From Candidatus Peribacteria bacterium (GTDB taxonomy: Bacteria > Patescibacteriota > Gracilibacteria > UBA1369 > GCA-2718715): 12,460 nt of DNA. Numbering within the stretch: position 1 is the first letter of the stretch; the number at the start of each line of letters is the position of its first letter. Location of the stretch: contig CALQZM010000019.1 of NCBI GenBank assembly GCA_943349385.1, positions 1 to 12,460 of the forward strand, given 5' to 3'. Of the stretch, positions 8,401 through 12,460 are shown one piece after another. A program made the translations under genes and the position numbers. The notes beneath the pieces were generated by a model, which ran no database searches, had not been told where the DNA came from, and was given only the letters and a program-made list of their open reading frames with translations.

Positions 8401-8782
8401 TGAAGCCTCAACCTCAAGACTAATTCCTGTAATTCTAACTTCAGTAACTACAATTTTAGGATTACTTCCATTAGCAATTAGCGATGAATTTTGGAGAGGA
8501 CTTGGATTCTCGGTAGTATTTGGACTATCAACTGCAACTTTCTTGACCCTGTTTATAATTCCGATGTTCTATCTTAAATTCTATAAAAACTCAGCTGTTA
8601 AAACAGTAAATATTACTCCAGCTGCAAACGATACAATCAACCCACTGAATGACACGATTGCACCTCAAGTTGACCTAATTGCAAGTTTCGATCAAATGGA
8701 CAATGTTCCACTATCTGAATTATTAAATCCGAATTTTAATTTTGATGAAAACCCCTATGAAAATAGGTACAAAATCGACTAA
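5492..8782 (+). CDS. RND family (AcrB/SwrC-like) efflux transporter
   Basis: At 1096 residues the protein is full length for the ACR_tran superfamily. It has the usual two-fold layout. TM1 is at about 22-40, followed by a large external loop of roughly 310 residues, and TM2-6 lie at about 354-500. TM7 is near 541-560, a second external loop follows, and TM8-12 run from about 865 to 1030. The TM4 relay motif reads GLIVDTSIVIVEG (411-423), with Asp415 where AcrB has Asp407 and Thr416 where AcrB has Asp408. TM10 carries GIVVNDAIVLID. One relay Asp is also the rule in Gram-positive RND pumps of the SwrC type. Such pumps expel amphiphilic compounds or lipids using the proton gradient; the substrate here is unknown. 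A polar tail of about 65 residues after TM12 is longer than I would expect. It is cotranscribed with the adaptor gene upstream. No second RND gene or exit channel is visible. Confidence 0.93.
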   Translation: MSFQTQDHSNSKFAVFLNNSRFTYLLLAAIVLMGAYALMDLDIESNPEINQPIGIVQTFYPNSSAVDVESSVTKPLEEEIAGLNQVKEIVSNSSNNLSSITVTFESSADPKEAIDSLREAVSNASGKLASDAETPRVIELDFNGQSILSLSVVGDADTLELTRIADEISDTINKIAGVSKTETAGDAEQLIQIELDPVRLESYNISVAEVINVLSSSNINAPLGAITQNTDEVNLRLIGKINQIEELQNLAIRGNNTEEVASFITLADIAYIELAPETQKTLSQVGDKSGEPKNSVTINVFKSKGGNIINIVNTIDAEILNLNADLPEGIKIIKTNDNAFFIKTDIANLGSNGYQTMIIIFLSLLVFLTYREAFVAAIAVPIIFLMTFAILYFTGQTLNGLTIFSLILSLGLIVDTSIVIVEGIHEYRNEGYSKIESAKKSLATYSIPLISGTLTTLAAFAPMLLVSGIVGEYIKTIPIVLSVTLFSSLFVSFVFTPLLGSQILKADDPNRTKTKKEELIGKLKSFYESILRTILSSFKLKKIIVIVLSVLFVLSMAMPITGVLKAQLFPVTDTPFLYINVEAPNGSSLDQTSDLASDLKSYLNDSAYVKNYVFNIGTQIDVSGTGGGTTIKSNYGHFIVNLVDDESARPKSFEIASEIRKKFENPSFESALKITIAEVSAGPPTSSALDIQIIGNDLETLKQISFDLKEEFQQVTGLVNVKTDFDNLSDELSIKLDQEKLRYYGVSNQQVALLIQAYTNGIQTGKVEFAEDEYDIKVYIEDSESKNATNLESLPINTAQGNIPLAYLGTIENTPSIQFIPRIDQERSTRVQASTDEGILFADLKPFTDKIIEEYELPTGYSFDLGGEDEDIQESFADLFNSMFLAVILILVILVVQFNSFRQTVLILGTIPLAIIGIFPGLALLGLPLSFPAFLGIVMLAGIVVNDAIVLIDQMNYNRREGIEIYEAVVEASTSRLIPVILTSVTTILGLLPLAISDEFWRGLGFSVVFGLSTATFLTLFIIPMFYLKFYKNSAVKTVNITPAANDTINPLNDTIAPQVDLIASFDQMDNVPLSELLNPNFNFDENPYENRYKID

Positions 8783-8836
8783 CTTGATATTAGCCTCAGA
8801 TTGTGGTTTAAAGTAATTACATAAATTAAATAATAA

Positions 8837-9910
8837 GTGGAATTCAGTAATCTCAAAAACGATAAAATTGCAGTGCTAGTATCAGGTGGTGTTGATAGCT
8901 CAGTAGCTTTAGCTTTACTTAAAAAAGCCGGATTAAATGTAACTGCTTTTTACCTTAAAATTTGGCTTGAAGATGAGCTTAGTTACTTAGGCGATTGTCC
9001 TTGGGAAGAAGACTTAGAATACGTGCAAAAAATTTGCACCCAGTTAGAAGTCCCCCTTGAAATAGTGTCCTTACAAAAAGAATATTTTGCCGAAGTTGTA
9101 GGATACACAATTGCCGAAGTCCAAAAAGGTAGAACTCCAAATCCTGATGTAATGTGCAATAACCGCATTAAATTTGGACTTTTCTTGAGCAAAGTAGATT
9201 CTAGTTTCACAAAAATTGCTACTGGACATTATGCTCAAAAAATTGAAGTAGATGGTAAATTTCATCTTAAAAAAGCACCTGATCCTATAAAAGATCAAAC
9301 CTACTTTTTAGCAAATTTAAGCCAAGACCAATTAAGCAGAGCAATTTTTCCGATTGGTCATTTATTAAAATCTGAAGTAAGAGCTTTAGCTGAAGAATTT
9401 GATCTTGCCAATAAAAACCGAAAAGATAGTCAAGGAATTTGCTTTTTAGGAAAACTAAAATTTAGAGATTTTTTAAAACATTATTTAGGCGAGCAAGAAG
9501 GTGAATTGATTGAATATGAAACTAACAAAGTTTTGGGTAGTCACCCTGGGTTTTGGTATTATACAATTGGACAAAGACAAAACATACGATTATCTGGTGG
9601 GCCTTGGTTTGTTGTAAAAAAAGATCCAGCAGAAAATAAAATTTGGGTTTCAAAAAACTATGAAAACATTGCCCAAGCTAGAGACAATTTTGAAGTTTCT
9701 GAATTTAATTGGATTGGTGAACTAAAATCTTTAAATGAAGTTTCAGTAAAAATTAGGCATGGCGAAAACTTCTATAAAGCGAAATTTGAGGTGATTAGTA
9801 AAGACAAAGCTAAAGTCCTATTAGATCAAGAAGACCAAGGGATAGCCTCAGGGCAATTTGCGGTTTTTTACGAAAATGATGTTTGTGTAGGTTGCGGAGT
9901 AATTCAATAA
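8837..9910 (+). CDS. mnmA: tRNA-uridine 2-sulfurtransferase MnmA
   Basis: MnmA makes the 2-thio group of U34 in tRNA-Lys, -Glu and -Gln, using ATP and persulfide sulfur delivered from a cysteine desulfurase. The 357-residue product has the usual length. The ATP PP-loop is SGGVDSS at 16-22. Catalytic Cys107 sits in GRTPNPDVMCNNRIKFG, and the second catalytic Cys202 in KDSQGICFLGK. GQRQ and the RHGE segment (308-310) of the C-terminal beta domains are also present. The stretch KIWLEDE...CPWEEDLEYV (41-63) resembles, from memory, the subfamily also found in plant organelles rather than the E. coli type. The start is GTG at 8837: an in-frame TAA lies directly before it, and the PP-loop begins only 16 residues in, so no earlier start is possible. 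It follows the RND gene by 54 bases with no terminator seen, so readthrough is possible. No sulfur-relay gene is nearby. Confidence 0.95.
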   Translation: MEFSNLKNDKIAVLVSGGVDSSVALALLKKAGLNVTAFYLKIWLEDELSYLGDCPWEEDLEYVQKICTQLEVPLEIVSLQKEYFAEVVGYTIAEVQKGRTPNPDVMCNNRIKFGLFLSKVDSSFTKIATGHYAQKIEVDGKFHLKKAPDPIKDQTYFLANLSQDQLSRAIFPIGHLLKSEVRALAEEFDLANKNRKDSQGICFLGKLKFRDFLKHYLGEQEGELIEYETNKVLGSHPGFWYYTIGQRQNIRLSGGPWFVVKKDPAENKIWVSKNYENIAQARDNFEVSEFNWIGELKSLNEVSVKIRHGENFYKAKFEVISKDKAKVLLDQEDQGIASGQFAVFYENDVCVGCGVIQ

Positions 9911-10053
9911 GTCTAAGCATTTAAAGCCATATACGGCTGGGTATCTTTTATACTAGTCATATTATTAGACAATTCTTTAAAGTTTTGTACAGGACACAAT
10001 TAGGTGCTTATTTTGTCAATCTATATATTCTTTTAAAAAAGTAATTATTTGAC

Positions 10054-10059
10054 TATAAT
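10054..10059 (+). promoter_or_regulatory. -10 box of the DsbA-like operon
   Basis: A perfect TATAAT lies at 10054-10059, 23 bases before the ATG at 10083. It implies a start near 10066 and a leader of about 17 bases. No recognisable -35 hexamer lies 16-18 bases upstream, where the sequence is AT-rich (TTTTAAAAAA). The 172-base gap after mnmA and this box support an independent transcription unit. Confidence 0.5.
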
Positions 10060-10082
10060 TAAGTAAAATTTAATATTCAAAA

Positions 10083-10808
10083 ATGTTTAAAAAAGATAAT
10101 AATGTAGCTCTTATCGCTACAATAATAACATGTACAGTACTTATTTCAGGGTCTGTATTGTTTTTAGGTTACCAAGTTTCGAATAAAGGTGGGGCTGATA
10201 AAGGTTCCCAAGCAACAGGCAGACAAGAATCAATTAAAAACTATTTAAGTGGCTCTACGGCTGAAACTACAACCAACGATGCCGTATTAGGTAACCCAGA
10301 TGCTAAAGTAACTATTGTTGAATACTCAGATTATCAATGTCCGTTTTGCCGTAAATATTTTGAAGAAGCCTATCAACAAATAGTTAAAGAGTACGTGGAT
10401 ACTGGAAAAGTTAAAATTATATTTAAAGATTATCCGTTAGATTTTCATGAAGACGCTGTCTTTGCCGCAAATGCAGGAGAATGTATTCGTGAACAAACAT
10501 CAGATGCTGATTACTTTGAATTTCATGACAGATTGTTCGAAGCACAAGGACCTTCATTCGACGGAACTATTGCGATTACCGATGACATGATTCAAAAGAT
10601 TGCTAAAAACTTTAAGTTAAATAAAAAAACATTTACTAGTTGCGTTGAAAATAAAAAATATTATCAAGAAGTTGCAGCTGACACCTTAGCGGGTACTGCC
10701 GCAGGCGTAACCGGCACACCAACAAACATTATAAATGGCGAAGTTTTAGTAGGTGCCCAACCATTCGCCTTATTTAAAGAAGTTATCGACAGAAAACTAG
10801 CTGAGTAA
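10083..10808 (+). CDS. Membrane-anchored DsbA-like thiol-disulfide oxidoreductase
   Basis: The product has 241 residues. One membrane helix (about 8-29) anchors it with the rest outside the cell membrane. A Gly/Ser-rich linker leads to a DsbA-type thioredoxin fold from about residue 65. The active site CPFC is at 86-89, in the context VEYSDYQCPFCRKYFEE. The helical insert follows, and the conserved cis-Pro loop reads GVTGTPTNIING (Pro213). This matches the thioredoxin_4 group of DsbA-like proteins common in Gram-positive and candidate-phylum bacteria. It should form or shuffle disulfides in exported proteins. Cys134 and Cys187 may form a second disulfide, as is common in this group. It is the first gene of a tight operon; the next gene begins 4 bases after its stop. 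That gene encodes a membrane protein with a CTIC motif, which is the position where a re-oxidising partner would be expected. No SD sequence precedes the ATG. Confidence 0.92.
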   Translation: MFKKDNNVALIATIITCTVLISGSVLFLGYQVSNKGGADKGSQATGRQESIKNYLSGSTAETTTNDAVLGNPDAKVTIVEYSDYQCPFCRKYFEEAYQQIVKEYVDTGKVKIIFKDYPLDFHEDAVFAANAGECIREQTSDADYFEFHDRLFEAQGPSFDGTIAITDDMIQKIAKNFKLNKKTFTSCVENKKYYQEVAADTLAGTAAGVTGTPTNIINGEVLVGAQPFALFKEVIDRKLAE

Positions 10809-10812
10809 ATTT

Positions 10813-11259
10813 ATGCGTATTTTTAAAAAGGACTTAAATTGGCTAATTTTATTAACTTCATTTATGGTCCTTTTTTCTTTGGGATTTTATATCTTGAAAT
10901 TTTTACCTGTGAACAACAATTTTAGCTGTAGTGTTGGGGGAAATTTCAACTCCTTACATTTAAGTTTACTAGCTATTTTTAGTCTTATTTTTAGTACAAA
11001 TTTAATTTACCTTAAAGAAGTAAGTTTTAAAAAATCTAGGGCAAATGCAGGCTTGACTGGCGTCGCATTATTCTTAATGACTTTCTCAACTCTTTGTACG
11101 ATTTGTTTGCTACCAGCAATTAGTATACTCGGGTTAAGTATTAGCTTATCTATTCTATCAATCTACAATCTCTATTTTCAATTTATAGCTATCGGTCTTG
11201 GATTTACTAGCCTATACTTTTTACATAGAACCTACCAAAACCAATGTTTATTTAACTAG
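10813..11259 (+). CDS. Four-helix membrane protein with CTIC motif, possible redox partner of the DsbA-like protein
   Basis: The product has 148 residues and is strongly hydrophobic. Membrane segments lie at about 9-30, 47-67 and 79-100, with one or two more between 101 and 138. Cysteines are at 39 (in the external loop after TM1 if the basic N-terminus is inside), at 95 and 98 (CTIC at the end of TM3, followed by LLPAISILGLS), and at 145. A small helical-bundle protein with one loop Cys and a membrane-edge CXXC recalls DsbB and VKOR, which pass electrons from DsbA to quinone. The motif order and the single loop Cys do not match VKOR well. The CxxC-LLP...LGL pattern also resembles small MerT- or CcdA-like membrane proteins. 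I therefore do not assign a family. It starts 4 bases after the dsbA-like stop and ends 8 bases before the next gene, so translational coupling is likely. Confidence 0.75.
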   Translation: MRIFKKDLNWLILLTSFMVLFSLGFYILKFLPVNNNFSCSVGGNFNSLHLSLLAIFSLIFSTNLIYLKEVSFKKSRANAGLTGVALFLMTFSTLCTICLLPAISILGLSISLSILSIYNLYFQFIAIGLGFTSLYFLHRTYQNQCLFN

Positions 11260-11267
11260 TGTAAAAT

Positions 11268-11519
11268 ATGATGCATTTTGGATTTTTAACAGCTGTTCTG
11301 CTAATTACAATACTAACTATTACTGGATTTTATCTTTTAGCTCTATGGGCAAAAAATAACCTGCAGAAAAAAAACTTACTGATTTTTGCTTTATCATTAA
11401 TTGCTATCGCAATTGTTATAAGTTTTATGCTCTTTGTTTCAAGTTACAAAAAATTTCAATACCGCGAATTCGAAGATACCGAATTAATAAAAATGAAAGA
11501 ATTACTTTCGATTGAGTAG
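11268..11519 (+). CDS. Small two-helix membrane protein, unknown function
   Basis: The product has 83 residues. Membrane segments lie at about 4-27 and 38-59, joined by a short basic loop (KNNLQKK). The remaining 24 or so residues form a charged C-terminal tail (KKFQYREFEDTELIKMKELL) that looks helical. With the positive loop inside, both ends would face outward. There is no cysteine, so it is unlikely to take part directly in disulfide chemistry. It is the last gene of the DsbA-like operon, eight bases after the CTIC protein, and its stop codon overlaps the first base of the terminator stem. The ATG is doubled (11268 and 11271), so either could be the start. I recognise no family. It could be an accessory or stabilising subunit of the CTIC protein; this rests only on position. 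Confidence 0.62.
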   Translation: MMHFGFLTAVLLITILTITGFYLLALWAKNNLQKKNLLIFALSLIAIAIVISFMLFVSSYKKFQYREFEDTELIKMKELLSIE

Positions 11520-11551
11520 TAAAAAAGGGGCGCAAGGCGCCCCTTTTTTAC
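11519..11551. terminator. Strong bidirectional intrinsic terminator
   Basis: A perfect 15-bp stem (arms 11519-11533 and 11537-11551) closes a three-base AAG loop. The core is GGGGCGC/GCGCCCC, flanked by A6 on the left and T6 on the right, so the hairpin is followed by a U run whichever strand is transcribed. It lies between the DsbA-like operon (plus) and the acidic microprotein gene (minus), whose stop is nine bases beyond it. It can serve both. Confidence 0.95.
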
Positions 11552-11560
11552 TCTAAACTT

Positions 11561-11755
11561 TTAGGCTTCATCTTCATCGTCCCAATCATCATCGTCTTCA
11601 TCGTCCCAGTCTTCATCTTCATCATCCCAGTCCTCATCGTCCCAGTCTTCATCTTCATCGTCCCAGTCCTCTGAAGATTCATCTTGATCGCCATCAGCAT
11701 CATCGTCGTCATCAGAAAACTTGGATAAAAACAAAAGTTCTTCTAAGTTCAACAT
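11561..11755 (-). CDS. Highly acidic Trp-punctuated microprotein
   Basis: The product has 64 residues. Residues 1-14 (MLNLEELLFLSKFS) are hydrophobic and probably helical. Residues 15-64 are almost pure Asp/Glu: I count 39 acidic residues of 50, with five Trp at 31, 38, 43, 50 and 58 and no basic residue. The repeated pattern is DWDDEDE. Acidic tails of this type occur in nucleic-acid mimics, chaperone-like tails and the RNA polymerase delta subunit, but no such domain is present, so no function is assigned. Evidence that it is a gene: it has its own ATG and TAA, a strong bidirectional terminator nine bases past the stop, and no competing frame. Evidence against: the tail is low-complexity DNA, which can stay open by chance. 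Its start codon has no SD, and no convincing promoter is seen upstream. Confidence 0.6.
   Translation of the reverse strand: MLNLEELLFLSKFSDDDDDADGDQDESSEDWDDEDEDWDDEDWDDEDEDWDDEDDDDWDDEDEA
11601..11672 (-). repeat. 36-bp tandem repeat coding for the acidic tail
   Basis: Two 36-base units at 11601-11636 and 11637-11672 differ at two positions. Each encodes 12 residues of the DWDDEDE pattern. Shorter, related TCATCGTCCCA units extend the repetition to about 11571. The period keeps the frame, so the tail can grow or shrink by slippage. Confidence 0.85.
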
Positions 11756-11937
11756 AAATATTCAGTTAAATAATAGTTATCATGGTCAATATATCTATTT
11801 TAGAATAATCTGCAAAGATTAAATGTCGATAATTTGGAATGAAGGTATTCTGACTTATTTAAAAGGCAAAAAACAGTTTTTCAAAATCGCGAAATATTGT
11901 ATTAGTGCTAGACTAAAGCCAATATAAAAGATTTAAA

Positions 11938-11964
11938 TTGACAATTAATCAAAAAAACTATAAA
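11938..11964 (+). promoter_or_regulatory. Promoter of the initiator tRNA gene
   Basis: A perfect -35 TTGACA (11938-11943) and a -10 TATAAA (11959-11964, five of six) are separated by 15 bases, which is short; TAAAAG at 11961 gives 17 with a poorer match. Transcription would start near 11971, which is exactly where the inverted-repeat arm flanking the tRNA begins. The rest of the 232-base gap upstream (11756-11937) shows nothing else that I can support. Confidence 0.6.
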
Positions 11965-11970
11965 AGTATT

Positions 11971-12080
11971 AAGCACAAAAAACATATCGCGGGGTAGAGC
12001 AGTGGCAGCTCGTCAGGCTCATAACCTGAAGGTCATAGGTTCGAATCCTATCCCCGCAACCAAAATTTTGTGCTTTTTTT
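11971..12080 (+). terminator. Inverted repeat enclosing the tRNA, with T run: terminator or processing stem
   Basis: AAGCACAAAA (11971-11980) is the exact reverse complement of TTTTGTGCTT (12066-12075). The two arms flank the tRNA gene and are followed by seven T (12074-12080). In the transcript the arms would pair into a 10-bp stem that closes over the folded tRNA. The U run would sit in the position expected for intrinsic termination. The 5' arm coincides with the predicted transcription start. The stem could end transcription, protect the precursor or present both ends for maturation. Confidence 0.6.
11988..12062 (+). tRNA. Initiator tRNA-fMet (CAT), CCA encoded
   Basis: A full cloverleaf of 75 bases including CCA is visible. 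The acceptor CGCGGGG (11988-11994) faces CCCCGCA (12052-12058). Only the first pair is unpaired, giving the C1-A72 mismatch that marks bacterial initiators for formylation and excludes them from elongation. The D stem is GAGC/GCTC with the initiator-type A11-U24 pair. The anticodon stem TCAGG/CCTGA holds the loop CTCATAA, with CAT at 12020-12022. The T stem ATAGG/CCTAT encloses TTCGAAT. The discriminator is A (12059), and CCA (12060-12062) is encoded in the DNA. The three G-C pairs usual next to the anticodon loop of initiators are here two, with A29-U41 as the third. From memory, this variant also occurs in some mycoplasmas and rhizobia. Confidence 0.96.
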
Positions 12081-12082
12081 GT

Positions 12083-12112
12083 TTGCTTAAAAGCCACTAA
12101 ATCAACTAAAAT
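12083..12112 (+). promoter_or_regulatory. Possible hisS promoter
   Basis: TTGCTT (12083-12088) and TAAAAT (12107-12112, five of six) are spaced by 18 bases, placing a start near 12119. This is just after the T run that should end the tRNA transcript, so hisS needs its own promoter if that terminator works. A 7-bp AT-only hairpin (12105-12121) overlaps the region and is too weak to call a regulatory site. Confidence 0.35.
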
Positions 12113-12136
12113 CTTTTTAGTAACTATATTTTCAAT

Positions 12137-12460
12137 ATGATCGAACCAAAAATTTTAAAGGGAACCCGTGACTTTGGTCCGGCAGATATGGCAAAACGAA
12201 ACTTTGTTAAAGATACCATTCGGACTATTTTTGAATCTTTTGGATATGATCCGATTGAAACTCCGGTAATTGAGTACGCCGAAACAATCCTTGGTAAATA
12301 TGGTGAAGAAGGCGATAAACTTACTTACAGTTTTAAAGACAATGGAGACAGATCAGTTGCTTTGCGTTATGACCAAACAGTTCCATTTGCTAGGTACTTT
12401 GCTGCTAATCATGGAGTGCTTCCGCAACCGTTTAAAAGATATGAAATCAATCGTGTTTGG
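12137..12460 (+). CDS. hisS: Histidyl-tRNA synthetase, N-terminal part (3' end beyond window)
   Basis: The frame gives 108 residues, ending exactly at the window edge. HisRS charges tRNA-His with histidine. The start MIEPKILKGTRDFGPADMAK carries the class II HisRS opening (KGTRDF). GKYGEEGDKLTYSFKDNG follows at about 53-70. The motif-2 region begins with VALRYDQTVPFARYFAANH (74-92), and KRYEINRVW closes the visible part. The LRYDxTVPFARY wording is that of the eukaryotic/archaeal-like HisRS group. The E. coli group reads LRPEGTA at the same place. The eukaryotic-like form is known in several bacterial lineages, so this is not by itself evidence of recent transfer. The ATG at 12137 is the only start giving the full N-terminus, and no SD precedes it. 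It lies 74 bases after the initiator tRNA. Confidence 0.95.
   Translation, partial: MIEPKILKGTRDFGPADMAKRNFVKDTIRTIFESFGYDPIETPVIEYAETILGKYGEEGDKLTYSFKDNGDRSVALRYDQTVPFARYFAANHGVLPQPFKRYEINRVW

Noticed and set aside
9911..9960. Terminator after mnmA (AGCC...GGCT hairpin)
   Set aside because: The stem is only four base pairs and no clear T run follows directly.
523..11519. UGA read as glycine (Absconditabacteria/Gracilibacteria code)
   Set aside because: All long genes read through fully in the standard code with no in-frame TGA, so there is no recoding to explain.
11823..11927. 34-codon plus-strand frame (begins MSIIWNEGILTYLKG) between the acidic gene and the tRNA
   Set aside because: It is short and has no ribosome-binding site, promoter or recognisable motif; a chance frame in AT-rich DNA is as likely.

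Overview
The window is AT-rich (roughly one third G+C by eye) and bacterial. It carries an initiator tRNA with the bacterial C1-A72 mismatch and sigma70-like promoters. The envelope genes look monoderm: an S-layer-homology surface protein, an RND pump with its adaptor but no outer-membrane channel, and small membrane proteins of no recognised family. With the near absence of Shine-Dalgarno sequences, this best fits a Candidate Phyla Radiation (Patescibacteria) genome or a similar low-GC monoderm. That placement is an inference; no marker gene in the window settles it. The code is standard: the long reading frames are intact, and every visible stop is TAA or TAG.

Layout. (1) 1-2475, minus strand: two surface-protein genes, the second in transcription order running off the left edge. 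Each has a short basic N-terminus, one membrane segment and a long exported part. The complete one carries Ig/FN3-like and Calx-beta domains and ends in three SLH repeats. (2) 2476-2905: a 430-base divergent intergenic region with a 61-bp exact tandem duplication. Each unit contains a perfect 22-bp GC-rich palindrome. (3) 2906-3814: an HNH endonuclease-like gene that carries a third, diverged copy of the same palindrome inside its reading frame, plus an in-frame 39-bp tandem duplication. (4) 3914-8782: an adaptor (HlyD/MFP family) and RND transporter operon behind a good promoter, followed by mnmA (tRNA 2-thiouridylase). (5) 10083-11519: a compact three-gene operon of a membrane-anchored DsbA-like thioredoxin, a four-helix membrane protein with a CTIC motif, and a two-helix small membrane protein. 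It ends in a strong bidirectional terminator. (6) 11561-11755, minus: an extremely acidic, Trp-punctuated microprotein. (7) 11938-12460: the initiator tRNA gene with its own promoter and an unusual inverted repeat that encloses the tRNA, then the start of hisS, cut by the right edge.

How they fit together. The surface proteins, the pump and the Dsb-like operon all concern the cell envelope. The SLH protein has two cysteines beside its first SLH repeat that could be a substrate of the Dsb-like operon. mnmA, the initiator tRNA and hisS are translation genes. The points most worth following are the palindrome shared by the intergenic region and the HNH gene, the DsbA-CTIC protein operon as a possible unconventional oxidative-folding pair, the acidic Trp microprotein, and the self-enclosed initiator tRNA transcript.
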